44,997 nucleotides of DNA from Sphingomonas sp. Ant H11. Its GTDB lineage: Bacteria > Pseudomonadota > Alphaproteobacteria > Sphingomonadales > Sphingomonadaceae. Within the stretch, counting starts at the first letter, position 1, and each line of letters begins with the position of its first letter. This document shows positions 17,724 to 27,854 of the stretch, in pieces. Below the pieces are notes generated by a model, which made no database searches, was not told where the DNA came from, and was given only the letters and a program-made list of their open reading frames with translations. A program made the position numbers and the translations under genes. The stretch is from positions 1 to 44,997 of the forward strand of contig NZ_JSBN01000075.1 in the NCBI RefSeq assembly GCF_000797515.1, in the 5' to 3' direction.

Positions 17724-18185
17724 TCGTGTTCGATCTGCGCTGTCGTCAGGCGCATGTGTTCGAAGCCTGGTTTGGCTCAACTACTGCGTTCGAGGATCAG
17801 CAGGCGCGAGGCCTGCTCGCGTGCCCGATCTGCGGTGATGATGAGATCGTCAAGGCCGTGATGGCCCCGAATGTGGGCGCAAAGGGCAACAGCCGCAGCG
17901 TTCCGGCGCCAAACGTCGAGGCGGCGGCTCCTCCAGCCCTCACCCCGGAGACGATGAAGGCCGCGCTCCACGCGCTCGCTCAAGCCCAGGCTCAAGCGCT
18001 GGAGAAGTCGGAATGGGTCGGGCGCGCCTTTGCCGATCGCGCGCGCGCGATGCACGTCGGGGAAACCGCCGCGACGCCGATCCACGGCGAAACGACCCTG
18101 GCCGAGGCGAAGGCGCTGGTCGAGGAAGGCGTACCGGGTCGCGGCCTTGCCGTTCCCGGTAATTCCACCCGATACGGTCAATTGA
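17720..18185 (+). CDS. DUF1178 family protein, frameshifted near its end
   Basis: DUF1178 proteins are small alphaproteobacterial proteins with a putative rubredoxin/zinc-ribbon-like start. From GTG 17720 it reads VIVFDLRCRQAHVFEAWFG, then ACPICGDDEIVKAVMAPNV, with CPxC. As sequenced the frame continues into the tRNA gene (stop 18259), which is implausible. Removing one G of the GGG at 18136-18138 gives VPVAALPFPVIPPDTVN and a TGA at 18183-18185, the expected ending, 154 aa. Function unknown. It follows the amidase gene with a 4-base overlap. Confidence 0.85.
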
Positions 18186-18220
18186 TTTCGTCAGCGCCGC
18201 ACAGTACCACCGCGCGCGGC

Positions 18221-18297
18221 GCCCCCGTAGCTCAGTCGGATAGAGCGACGGTTTCCTAAACCGCAGGCCGGTGGTTCGAATCCACTCGGGGGCACCA
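18221..18297 (+). tRNA. tRNA-Arg (anticodon CCT)
   Basis: A 77-nt cloverleaf: acceptor GCCCCCG pairs with CGGGGGC (18287-18293), D arm GCTC...GAGC, anticodon loop TTCCTAA with anticodon CCT, and T arm GGTGG-TTCGAAT-CCACT. The terminal CCA (18295-18297) is encoded. It reads the rare AGG codon. It ends 11 nt before the stop of the convergent RNA methyltransferase. The anticodon stem has one A-C mismatch at its outer pair. Confidence 0.95.
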
Positions 18298-18308
18298 GCC
18301 TAAATCGG

Positions 18309-19112
18309 TCACGTACCCCGGCTTTGCGCCAGCACCTCATACGCCATCACTGCGGTCGCGACCGCCGCATTCAGGCTGTCGGCCTTGCCCAGCATCGGGA
18401 TCTTCACCAACAGATCGCACTGCGCCGCATAAGCATCGGGCATGCCTTGCGCTTCGTTGCCGGTCAGCAGGAAGGTCGGGGCGGTGTAGCTGGCGGCGCG
18501 ATAGTCGCTGTCGGTGTCGAGGCTCAACCCCACCAATTGCCCCGGTCCACTGCGCAACCACTGCGTGAACTCCGCCCATTCGCACTGCACGACGGGCACG
18601 GTGAACAAAGCGCCCATGCTTGCGCGCACGGCTTCGACCGAGAAGGGATCGACGCATTCGCCGATCAGAATCAGGCCGCCTGCACCGACCGCATCGCCGG
18701 TGCGCAGGATCGTGCCGAGGTTACCGGGATCGCGCAGTCGCTCGGCCACCAGCCAGATCGCCGCGCTCGAGCGATCGAGGCTGGCCAGATCGCGCGTAAA
18801 TTCGGGGAAGACACCGACCACCGCTTGCGGATTGTCCTTGCCCGACAGTTTGGAGAGGATGTCGGGCACCGTTTCGATCGCTTCGCCGCCCGCCGCCTCG
18901 ACATCGGCGACCAGCGCCTGCACCAGCGGATGCGCCGCGCTGTCGCGGGCGAAGAACAAATATTGGGGAATACGCCCGGCTTCGCGCGCCTCGGTCAGGA
19001 TGCGCAAGCCCTCCGCCAGGAACAGCCCTTCCTCGCGGCGATGCCGCTTCTCGCGCAGCAAGCGCACGCGCTTGATCAGCGGGTTGGAATAAGCCGTGAT
19101 TTCACGCGGCAT
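18309..19112 (-). CDS. TrmH/SpoU family RNA 2'-O-methyltransferase
   Basis: SPOUT-class RNA methyltransferase that adds a 2'-O-methyl group to tRNA or rRNA ribose. The N-terminal substrate-binding region has NPLIKRVRLLREKRHRREEG; the knotted SAM site shows AERLRDPGNLGTILRTGDA, ILIGECVDPFSVEAVRASMGA, TFLLTGNEAQGM and the last motif VKIPMLGKADSLNAAVATAVMAYE. Length 267 aa fits the RlmB/TsnR-like group; the exact RNA target cannot be told. ATG 19112 gives MPREITAYSNPL, a usual start. It follows HPr by 108 nt on the same strand. Confidence 0.92.
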   Translation of the reverse strand: MPREITAYSNPLIKRVRLLREKRHRREEGLFLAEGLRILTEAREAGRIPQYLFFARDSAAHPLVQALVADVEAAGGEAIETVPDILSKLSGKDNPQAVVGVFPEFTRDLASLDRSSAAIWLVAERLRDPGNLGTILRTGDAVGAGGLILIGECVDPFSVEAVRASMGALFTVPVVQCEWAEFTQWLRSGPGQLVGLSLDTDSDYRAASYTAPTFLLTGNEAQGMPDAYAAQCDLLVKIPMLGKADSLNAAVATAVMAYEVLAQSRGT

Positions 19113-19220
19113 TACAGGCGCTCCGGTGCGGCGGCGGGAGCAAGGCAGGGGATGTCGACGTCCATTCCCGCCACATGCCCTCCGCCAGCGCAGCCCGCAA
19201 GCCGGGGCGGTGCAGGCCGG

Positions 19221-19493
19221 TCAATCCTCGCCGAACTTGGCTTCGACCAGATCGCACAGCGCGCTGACGGCCGTCTCGGCATCTTCGCCGTCGGCGGAGA
19301 TCATGATCGTGTCGCCCATCGCTGCGCCGAGCATCATCAGGCCCATGATCGACGTGCCCGTGACCGACCCCGCGCCGTCTTTTTCGACCAGCACTTCGCA
19401 CGGTTGCGTCGCCGCCAGCGTCACGAACTTGGCGCTCGCCCGGGCATGGAGCCCACGCTTGTTGGAGATCAGGACGCTGCGGCTGACGGCCAT
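19221..19493 (-). CDS. ptsH: HPr-type phosphocarrier protein
   Basis: Phosphocarrier of the nitrogen/carbon-regulatory PTS. His16 in NKRGLHARASAKF is the phosphohistidine, and Ser48 in TSIMGLMMLGAAMG corresponds to the regulatory serine phosphorylated by HprK, which is encoded three genes upstream. From ATG 19493 the length is 90 aa. The start overlaps the EIIA stop (TGATG), so the two are translationally coupled. No EIIBC transport component is seen in the window, consistent with a regulatory PTS. Confidence 0.93.
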   Translation of the reverse strand: MAVSRSVLISNKRGLHARASAKFVTLAATQPCEVLVEKDGAGSVTGTSIMGLMMLGAAMGDTIMISADGEDAETAVSALCDLVEAKFGED

Positions 19494-19900
19494 CAAGCCG
19501 CCGCCTCGCCCAACACCTCGGATGCGACCGAAATATATTTGCGACCCGCCTCGCGCGCGGCAGCAACGGCATCGACGACCTTCATCGACTTGCGCGCCGA
19601 TTCGAGCCGGATCAGCATCGGCAGGTTAATCCCCGCAATCACCTCGATCCGCCCGCGTTCGAGCAGCGAAATAGCGAGATTGGAGGGCGTGCCGCCGAAC
19701 AGATCGGTAAGCAGGATGACGCCGCGCCCGGCGTCGACACGGGCGATCGCGGCGGCAATGTCGTTGCGCCGCGCCTCCATATCGTCGTCCGGACCGATCG
19801 CGACGGTGGCAACACGCTCCTGCTTGCCCACGACATGTTCCATCGCGGTCACAAATTCGTCGGCCAATCGGCCATGAGTCACGAGAACAAGCCCGATCAT
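19493..19900 (-). CDS. PTS EIIA component, mannose/fructose (Man) type
   Basis: Phosphoacceptor of the EIIA-Man fold, 135 aa from ATG 19900. The N-terminus MIGLVLVTHGRLADEF has the active-site His9. ILLTDLFGGTPSNLAISLL and VIAGINLPMLIRLES are family hallmarks. GGCGGAG precedes the ATG, and the upstream rapZ stop is 13 nt away; the open frame upstream of the ATG is only read-through of rapZ. In alphaproteobacteria this stand-alone EIIA receives phosphate from HPr and works as a regulator, not as part of a sugar permease. Confidence 0.92.
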   Translation of the reverse strand: MIGLVLVTHGRLADEFVTAMEHVVGKQERVATVAIGPDDDMEARRNDIAAAIARVDAGRGVILLTDLFGGTPSNLAISLLERGRIEVIAGINLPMLIRLESARKSMKVVDAVAAAREAGRKYISVASEVLGEAAA

Positions 19901-19913
19901 CGCTCCGCCCAGC

Positions 19914-20852
19914 TCATGCAACACGCGCCCCATTATTTTGCGTCTCGTCCGGCGCGCCTTCCAGTGAGTCCTGGGGAGCAGCGTCAAGATCTCGATGCGA
20001 GACCGTGGGCGAAAATCCCTCCGCGCGCAACCTGGCACCTACCCGCTCTGTCACATGCACCGAGCGATGCCGCCCGCCGGTGCAGCCGAACGCGACGGTG
20101 ACATAGGATTTTCCTTCGGCTCTGTAGCGCGGAAGCAACAGCAGCAGCAGCGACTCGATCTGCCCGACTGCGGATTCATAAGCAGGGTCTGCTGCGACAT
20201 AGGCGGCGACATCGGCGTCCAGCCCGGTACCGGGGCGCAGCTGCGGCACCCAGTGCGGGTTGCGCAGAAAGCGCATATCGAAAACGAGGTCAGCGTTGCG
20301 GGGCAGGCCGCGGGCAAAGCCGAACGAGGTTACGGAAAGCGTCGGTTCCCCCAGCCCTTCGCCAGAAAACGTCGTGCGGACCTGCTGCGCCAGTTCATTG
20401 GCGGTAAGCGTGGTCGTGTCGATCAGTCGATTGGCCCATTTCCGAAGGGGAGCCAGCAATTCGCGCTCGCGCGCGATACCGTCCGCCGCGGGCCGATCCA
20501 GTGCCAGCGGGTGGCGACGTCGTGTTTCGGAATAACGCCGCTCAAGCTCGCTGCCAGCGCAATCCAGGAATAGCGTACCGATGTCGTGCCCATAGACGTC
20601 CTGCAATTGCTTGATCCGCTGGACAATGCGTTCTGGATCGAAATCGCGGGTCCGCGCGCCAATGCCGAGCGCGAGCGGCTGCGTCGATTGGTCCGCTCCT
20701 TCTGGGAGGGGGGCACCTAGCAACCGATCCAGCAACAAGAGGGGGAAATTATCGACCACTTCCCACCCGAGATCCTCGAGCGTTCGGAGCACCGTCGACT
20801 TGCCGGCACCCGACATGCCAGTGACGAGCAAAATGTCCTTCGGGTCACGCAT
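19914..20852 (-). CDS. rapZ: RNase adapter/nucleotide-binding protein RapZ
   Basis: RapZ (YvcJ family) binds nucleotides and small metabolites; in Enterobacteria it targets the sRNA GlmZ for decay by RNase E. The N-terminal P-loop GMSGAGKS is at residues 12-19, followed by DLGWEVVDNFPL, and the C-terminal domain has SFGFARGLPRNADLVFDMRF and FGCTGGRHRSVH, the most conserved block. Length 312 aa. Its ATG overlaps the hprK stop (TAATG). A GlmZ-type target is not known in alphaproteobacteria, so the role here may differ. Confidence 0.94.
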   Translation of the reverse strand: MRDPKDILLVTGMSGAGKSTVLRTLEDLGWEVVDNFPLLLLDRLLGAPLPEGADQSTQPLALGIGARTRDFDPERIVQRIKQLQDVYGHDIGTLFLDCAGSELERRYSETRRRHPLALDRPAADGIARERELLAPLRKWANRLIDTTTLTANELAQQVRTTFSGEGLGEPTLSVTSFGFARGLPRNADLVFDMRFLRNPHWVPQLRPGTGLDADVAAYVAADPAYESAVGQIESLLLLLLPRYRAEGKSYVTVAFGCTGGRHRSVHVTERVGARLRAEGFSPTVSHRDLDAAPQDSLEGAPDETQNNGARVA

Positions 20853-21277
20853 TATAGTTCCTTTGTAGCGCGGTGCAGCGCTAATTCCACCTTGATCGGG
20901 GCAGATTGTTCGAAGGCTTCAAGCTTGGTTTCGGGCAGATCGACCCCCGCGATGGTCATTACGGTCTGGCGCAGTGGCATCCGTTCGACGGCACCGCCCA
21001 GATGCACCACGAGCGCGGCGGCGACATTGTCGATATGCGGAATCGCGACGATGCCGATCCCGCGAACTTCGATCTTTCCGACAATCGTTTCTGGAGCCGA
21101 GGCAAACAGCGCACCGTCGCGAACCTCAAGGATCGTGTAATCGTCGCTGATCAGATTTGCCCCACGATCAATCAGGCGCAAGGCGAGGTCGGACTTGCCC
21201 GAACCGGACGGCCCCATCAGCAGCACCGCGTGACTGCCGATCGCAACAGCGGTTGCATAAAGCCGAATCTGCTTCAC
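20852..21277 (-). CDS. hprK: HPr kinase/phosphorylase, short alphaproteobacterial form
   Basis: Phosphorylates HPr on Ser and reverses it. At 141 aa only the C-terminal catalytic domain of the Gram-positive enzyme is present, which is usual for alphaproteobacteria. P-loop GPSGSGKS is at residues 22-29; LISDDYTILEV and GKIEVRGIGIVAIP carry the HPrK signature. It starts with GTG at 21277, overlapping the chvG stop (GTGA), and its stop overlaps rapZ. Tight coupling with the ChvGI genes links PTS and envelope/acid signalling. Confidence 0.93.
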   Translation of the reverse strand: MKQIRLYATAVAIGSHAVLLMGPSGSGKSDLALRLIDRGANLISDDYTILEVRDGALFASAPETIVGKIEVRGIGIVAIPHIDNVAAALVVHLGGAVERMPLRQTVMTIAGVDLPETKLEAFEQSAPIKVELALHRATKEL

Positions 21278-22877
21278 GTCGCGTTCCTCGCCGGAAGGCG
21301 GACGACCAGACGGGCACCCTCCGCGCCGTCGCTACGACTCTCGACATTGATCGTCCCTTGGTGGGCCTCGACGATCGTGCGCGCGATAGCAAGGCCCAAG
21401 CCGGAATGCTTTCCGAACGCTTCGCCCGCTGGGCGCAAGGACTGGAATCGACGAAACACCTGCTCGCGCGCGCTTTCCGGAACGCCGGGCCCCTGGTCCT
21501 CCACCGAAACCGTCAAAATGTCGTGATCGCGCGACGCCGTAATCGTGATGACACCGCCTTCGGGTGAGAAGGAAACTGCATTTTCGATAAGGTTTTCCAG
21601 CACACGTTCCAGGCGCCCGCCTTCTCCGAGCACGATCAGGGGTTCGGCAAGCTTGTTGTCGAACCAGATCCGAATGCCGCGCTCGATCCCGCGCGCGTCG
21701 CGGCTGGCGATCAGTGCCATGATCATCATGCCCAGATCGACAGGCTCGAACTTCGCGCGGCTCAATTGTGCGTCCAGGCGTGAGCCTCCGCGATGTCGGT
21801 GATCAGCCGATCGAGCCGCTGGACATCATCGCGAACGATCGCCAGCAGACGATCCTGCAGCGCGGGATCCTTGACCATCGCCATGCCCTCGACGGCGGAG
21901 CGCAATGAGGCGAGGGGGTTTTTCATCTCGTGCGTGACGTCGGCGGCAAAGGCCTCGATCGCGTCGATCCGCGCGCGCAGCGCGAGGCTCATGTCGGAGA
22001 GCGCACGCGCCAACATGCCGATCTCGTCGCGGCGCTCGGGCAGGCGCGGAACCACCACTTCGCGCGCACGCCCAAGCCGCACCCGCACCGCCGCGCGTGC
22101 GAGCCGCCGCAACGGTCGCACGATCGTGCGTGCCAGAAACAGGGAGAGCAACACCGACACGATCGCGACGATCAGCAAGACCACGCCAAGGCGAAAGCGC
22201 TCGACCCGCACGGTTTGCGTGATGTCGCGCGCGTTGATCGTGCTCATCACCACGCCGCCGCCCGGAAAGGCCGAGGCGGCGGTGATGACGGGCGTGCGAT
22301 CGGGCGCGCGCCATACCGTCGCGGCGACCTTCGGCTCGGCACGCGCGGTGCGCACGTCGGGCCACGCCATTCCACTGGTTCGCTCGCGATAGAGTGGTGC
22401 GCGCGGTGCCCCGACCACGGTGTCGATGACCGCGTCCAGAAAGCGCGCTGCAGCCTGCTGCCAATCCTGTTTGTCGGGGTCTTGCAGCACGAAATTGCGC
22501 AGTCCCATCGCGCGCGTGTCGATGATGAGCTTCGCGTCCTTGTCATAAATCCGCAAGCGTGCGCCCATGTCCTGTGCCAGCTTCAGCGCGAGGTCGGGAC
22601 GCTGCTTCTGCGGTACCGCGACGATCGCCTCGGCGACCAGGCGGGCCTCGCGGATCGATTGGGTGACGCGGCCGTCGACGATGCGGCTGCGGTAGGAATC
22701 GAGATAAAAGAACCCGCCCGCGAGCATTGCGAGCGCGAACACGTTCACAAACAGGATGCGGGGGGTGAGCGATACGCGCGCCGACCAGCGCAGCGACAGC
22801 GCGCGCGCATCCTCTTCGTCACGAGCCAGATCGATACCGACGGCGCTATTCCTCGGAGAATCGATATCCGGCTCCAT
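21274..22877 (-). CDS. chvG: Sensor histidine kinase ChvG, split by a frameshift
   Basis: Membrane kinase of the ChvG/ExoS family. Residues 1-45 hold a cytoplasmic start and first membrane helix ([19 protein letters not shown]), then a periplasmic sensor, a second helix near residue 230 ([19 protein letters not shown]), HAMP, and the H-box [20 protein letters not shown]. The frame stops after [10 protein letters not shown] (21762); the rest starts again as [11 protein letters not shown] with N-box [15 protein letters not shown] and G-box [28 protein letters not shown]. One missing base near 21785 restores [16 protein letters not shown] and a 534-aa kinase. Its ATG lies inside the end of chvI. 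Confidence 0.92.
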
Positions 22878-23553
22878 AAAGCGTCTCTATCGCATCGAAG
22901 TCGGCATCGACTTGGCGAAACTTGCGCCGCACGCGCTTGATGTGGCTGTCGATGGTGCGGTCGTCGACATAAAATGTCGTCATGATAAGCCGCGTCCATC
23001 AACTGGTTGCGGGTTTTGACGATGCCAGGGCGCTGCGCCAGCGTTTCCAGGATCAGAAATTCGGTGACGGTCAGGGTTACGGTATCGCCATTCCAGGTAA
23101 CGCGGTGCCGCGCCGTGTCCATCGCCAATCGGCCGCGCACCAGCGATGTCTCCGGGGTTGCCTCACCGTCGCCCGCGCCGCCCTGCGCAACTTCGGTGCG
23201 GCGCAAGATCGCCCGAATCCGCGCGATCAGCAGCCGCTGCGAGAACGGCTTGGCGATATAGTCGTCCGCCCCCATCGCCAAGCCTAGCGCTTCGTCGAGC
23301 TCGTCATCCTTGGAGGTCAGGAAAATCACCGGCAACATGCTCTTTTCGCGCAGGCGGCGGAGCAGCTCCAGCCATCCATGCGCGGCATCTTGATATCGAG
23401 GATCGCGATGTCGGGCGGGTTGTCGATCAGCGCCTTCAGCGCCGTCTCGCCATCCGAATAGACCCGCGTGACAAAGCCCTCGGCCTGAAGCGCGATCGAG
23501 ACCGAGGTCAGGATATTGCGGTCGTCATCGACCAAAGCAATCGTTGCCGTCAT
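22846..23553 (-). CDS. chvI: Response regulator ChvI, broken by two frameshifts
   Basis: OmpR-type regulator partner of ChvG. The receiver starts [20 protein letters not shown], phospho-acceptor Asp in [14 protein letters not shown]. One base is missing near 23371, where MDG should continue as [23 protein letters not shown]; the middle frame then carries [14 protein letters not shown] and the start of the winged helix. An extra T in TTTT (AAAA at 22971-22974 on the plus strand) breaks it again; past it comes [18 protein letters not shown] and [11 protein letters not shown] with stop at 22846. The two indels cancel, giving 235 aa, the normal length. It overlaps chvG by 32 nt. Confidence 0.92.
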
Positions 23554-23588
23554 CGGGCGGGATAGATCCTTGTCGTTCGCGAGTCGGC

Positions 23589-23600
23589 GTAATCGATTAC
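23589..23600. promoter_or_regulatory. 12-bp palindrome in the chvI-pckA divergent control region
   Basis: GTAATCGATTAC is a perfect palindrome about 36 nt upstream of the chvI start and 132 nt upstream of pckA. The whole 178-nt region (23554-23731) must hold both promoters. The palindrome may be an operator; its binding protein is unknown. Confidence 0.45.
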
Positions 23601-23731
23601 ACGCGCAGCCTCAATGCACGCTGAACAGAGCGTGTTTGACCGCGAGCAAGGCCAACGATATGCGCCACGGTGCAAAAGCATAAAATGCGAGGTCAATTGG
23701 CCCGCATGGGACATTGAGGAGACCCCACGCA

Positions 23732-25338
<1,607 letters not shown>

Positions 25339-25349
25339 TGGCCCGGTCT

Positions 25350-25386
25350 TCGGATCGGGCACGCCCAACCGGAAAGCCCGATCCGA
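25350..25386. terminator. Hairpin between pckA and the next gene, reaching its start codon
   Basis: TCGGATCGGGC (25350-25360) and GCCCGATCCGA (25376-25386) form an 11-bp perfect stem with a 15-nt loop, 11 nt after the pckA stop. The last stem base is the A of the next gene's ATG. It can serve as pckA terminator and could also mask the downstream start. Confidence 0.6.
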
Positions 25387-25842
25387 TGACCCAATTGCCT
25401 TTTCGCCCATTCCCCGACGATGACGCCATTCGCCGCGTCGGGGGAGGGGCTGCTCGACCACAGCCTGCCGCGTGCCGAGTGGACGCATGAGGCGCATCTC
25501 GCCGCGACCACGTGGCTGGTGCGCGATCGTCCGGACATCGCCATCGATGTCGAAATTGCCGCTATCATAAGTAGCTACAACGTCGCGGTCGGCGGGGTGA
25601 ACGACGACACCCAAGGATATCATGAGACGATTACCCGCGCCTACCTCAGTGGTGTGTGCGCCCATGTTGCAGCGCGACCGTCCGGGGAGACGCTGGTCGC
25701 GTGCGTTAACGCCCTGCTTGGATCACCGGCAGGACAGCGCGATTGGCCACTACGCTTTTATTCGCGCGATCGATTGTTTTCGGTGGCCGCGCGACGCGGT
25801 TTCATCACGCCCGATCTCGCGTCGCTGCCGGGCGCATGCTAA
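25386..25842 (+). CDS. Unknown protein with conserved-looking His motifs, frameshifted
   Basis: Not recognised as a named family. From ATG 25386 it reads MTQLPFRPFPDDDAIRRVG; a G5 run at 25440-25444 then carries one base too many. Removing it continues as EGLLDHSLPRAEWTHEAHLAA and gives 151 aa ending RRGFITPDLASLPGAC. The motifs EWTHEAHL and GYHETIT hold regularly placed His and Glu that could bind a metal. Without correction the only start would be ATG 25420, which lacks a ribosome-binding site. It follows pckA on the same strand after a hairpin and may be expressed separately. Confidence 0.65.
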
Positions 25843-25879
25843 TCTTGCTATGCTCGGATCAGCTCGAAAGGATGCACAT

Positions 25880-26209
25880 ATGGGATTGCTCGACGGACTG
25901 CTCGCCCAAGTCACTGAAAATGTCGACGTAAAGAACCTTGCCGCGAAGGTCGGGCTGACGCCGGAGCAAGTCGAATCGGCAATCACCGCGCTGGGCCAGG
26001 CCCATGCCGCGCCGACCGATACGGCCACGACTGCGGCCGAGACGACTGGCCTCCCCGTAGACGTGCTGCAGCAGATCATCGGCCACATCGGCGGTGAAGG
26101 GGCGCTCGCCCAATTCGCGACGCTTTTGGACGGTCCGCTTGGGAGCGCTGGCAAGGGCGCGCTTGGCGAACTCGAAGGGCTCGCCGCCAATTTCTTCGGC
26201 AAGAAATAA
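25880..26209 (+). CDS. Small DUF937/YidB-like protein (109 aa)
   Basis: Starts MGLLDGLLAQVTENVDVKNL, then AAKVGLTPEQVESAITALGQAH, a Thr/Ala linker and TGLPVDVLQQIIGHIGGEGALAQ, ending FFGKK. The GLLDGLL start, the LTPEQV helix and a Gly-rich C-terminus recall DUF937/YidB proteins, whose function is unknown. AAAGGATG lies 9 bases before ATG 25880. It converges on the NfeD gene with a 14-nt gap. No frame break is seen. Confidence 0.65.
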   Translation: MGLLDGLLAQVTENVDVKNLAAKVGLTPEQVESAITALGQAHAAPTDTATTAAETTGLPVDVLQQIIGHIGGEGALAQFATLLDGPLGSAGKGALGELEGLAANFFGKK

Positions 26210-26223
26210 CGCGACGGGCAGCG

Positions 26224-26673
26224 TCAGGCGGGCTCGACCCGCAGGACGCTGCCATCCGCGCCGACGATCCGCACCGTCGTGCCCACGGCTGCATCCGGCC
26301 CGGTCGCGCTCCACGCGCCATCGCCAACCGTCACCCGGCCCTCGCCATCGACGATCGCTTCGCAAACCACGACACGCTTGCCGATCAGTCGGGCCGCGCG
26401 ATCATTGAGGAGCGGGTCGGCCGAGGACCGGTCCGACTGGCGATACCAACGCCACCCAAGCGCCACCAGCGCCCCGGTCACCACCGCAAATATCAACGCC
26501 TGGACGATCACCGGCAAGCCCGGCGCGATCAGCGCGACCACGCCGACACTGGCGGCACCGGCTCCCAGAAAAATCAGGAAAAAGCCAGGTGCCAGCATCT
26601 CGGCAATGACCAGCGCGAGCGCCGCCGCAAACCACAGTGCACCATCGCTCCATGCCACGCCGAACAGCATCAT
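26224..26673 (-). CDS. NfeD-family membrane protein
   Basis: Short-form NfeD protein, 149 aa, partner of SPFH/stomatin proteins in membrane microdomains. Two to three hydrophobic helices cover residues 10-75 (LWFAAALALVIAEMLAPGFFLIFL, ALIFAVVTGALVALGW), then an OB-fold domain with LIGKRVVVCEAIVDGEGRVTVGDGAWSA and VGTTVRIVGADGSVLRVEPA. Its ATG overlaps the stop of the SPFH gene (ATGA), so the pair is translationally coupled. This pairing is the classic NfeD-stomatin operon. Confidence 0.9.
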   Translation of the reverse strand: MMLFGVAWSDGALWFAAALALVIAEMLAPGFFLIFLGAGAASVGVVALIAPGLPVIVQALIFAVVTGALVALGWRWYRQSDRSSADPLLNDRAARLIGKRVVVCEAIVDGEGRVTVGDGAWSATGPDAAVGTTVRIVGADGSVLRVEPA

Positions 26674-27641
26674 TGCGGCTTGTCCTCAAACGGTCCGCGC
26701 GGTCGCGGCGTAGCGGGAGCCGGCGGCGTCGGACTGCCCGAAATCGCCTCGCGCGCCAGCTCGCCAATCCCGCCCAGCGTCCCCATCAGCTGAGTCGCTT
26801 CGACCGGGAACAGGATCGTCTTGGCATTCGGAGACGTGGCGAACTTGCCGATCGCCTCGACATATTTCTGCGCGATGAAATAATTGATCGCCTGAACGCT
26901 GCCGCTCTCGATCGCGTCGGACACCGCCTTGGTGGCGCTCGCCTCGGCCTGGGCGGCGCGCTCGCGCGCTTCGGCATCCCGGAAGGCGGATTCGCGACGA
27001 CCCTCGGCCTCGAGGATCTGCGACTGTTTGGCCCCTTCGGCGCGGTTGATCGCATTCTGCCGCGCCGCTTCGGACTCGAGGATCGTCGCGCGCTTTTCGC
27101 GCTCGGCCTTCATCTGGCGCGTCATCGCGTTGACGATGTCGGCAGGTGGGCGGATATCCTTCAATTCGACGCGCGTGATCTTCACACCCCAGCTTTCGGT
27201 GGCATGATCGACCACCATCAGCAGCCGCGTGTTGATCTCATCGCGCTTCGACAGCGTCTCGTCGAGATCCATCGATCCCATCACGGTACGCAAATTGGTC
27301 GTCGCGAGCTGCATGATGGCGAGGTAGAGGTCGCTCACCTCATAGGCGGCCTTGGCGGCGTCGAGCACCTGGAAGAACACCACGCCGTCGACCGCGACCA
27401 TCGCATTGTCCTTGGTGATGATCTCCTGTCCCGGAATATCGAGCACCTGCTCCATCATGTTCACTTTGCGACCGATCTGGTCGAACAGCGGCACGATGAA
27501 GGTGAGCCCGGGTTGCGCCACAGCGGTGAACTTGCCGAAGCGCTCGATCGTATATTGATAGCCCTGGCGCACCACCTTCATGCCGAGCATGAGATAGAGC
27601 AGGACAACGACGACCAGCAGCCCTGCAATGACGAGTGCCAT
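26670..27641 (-). CDS. SPFH domain / Band 7 (stomatin, QmcA-like) protein
   Basis: Membrane-anchored scaffold protein. From ATG 27641 a single N-terminal helix (MALVIAGLLVVVVLLYLMLG) precedes the SPFH domain (VVRQGYQYTIERFGKFTAVAQPGL, DQIGRKVNMMEQVLDIPGQ, ITKDNAMVAVDGVVFFQV) and a long Ala/Glu/Arg coiled coil (about residues 175-270, with EREKRATILESEAARQNAI). The C-terminus is Pro-rich. Length 323 aa. Such proteins control membrane protease access and microdomain order; target unknown. It is divergent from the CitE-like gene across 213 nt. Confidence 0.92.
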   Translation of the reverse strand: MALVIAGLLVVVVLLYLMLGMKVVRQGYQYTIERFGKFTAVAQPGLTFIVPLFDQIGRKVNMMEQVLDIPGQEIITKDNAMVAVDGVVFFQVLDAAKAAYEVSDLYLAIMQLATTNLRTVMGSMDLDETLSKRDEINTRLLMVVDHATESWGVKITRVELKDIRPPADIVNAMTRQMKAEREKRATILESEAARQNAINRAEGAKQSQILEAEGRRESAFRDAEARERAAQAEASATKAVSDAIESGSVQAINYFIAQKYVEAIGKFATSPNAKTILFPVEATQLMGTLGGIGELAREAISGSPTPPAPATPRPRGPFEDKPQ

Positions 27642-27803
27642 GAAATACCCCCGGAGCGGCGACCGCACGGGCGCGGACGCGACGTGGCACCGTTCTAGCA
27701 GATCGGGCGCGGTGGGGTAGGGGAATATAACGGTGGCACCGACACCCAATCGCCCGATCTCGCTTCGATGCAGCGGGTGTTATCAAACGCGGCCATACAC
27801 CGT

Positions 27804-27823
27804 ATGCGACTTGATGCGACTTG
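27804..27823. promoter_or_regulatory. Tandem decamer upstream of the CitE-like gene
   Basis: ATGCGACTTG is repeated twice without spacer at 27804-27823, 31 nt before ATG 27855. A ten-base period places both copies on the same face of the helix, which suits a transcription-factor site. Confidence 0.4.
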
Positions 27824-27854
27824 GCTGTTTCGATACCGTGGGAAACCCTGAACA

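Noticed and set aside
18221..18297. tRNA-Arg as integration site of the right-hand island
   Set aside because: The island lies more than 20 kb away and no copy of the tRNA 3' end was seen near 40.6 kb.
18324..19877. 517-codon open frame on the plus strand
   Set aside because: Antisense of the RNA methyltransferase, HPr and EIIA genes.
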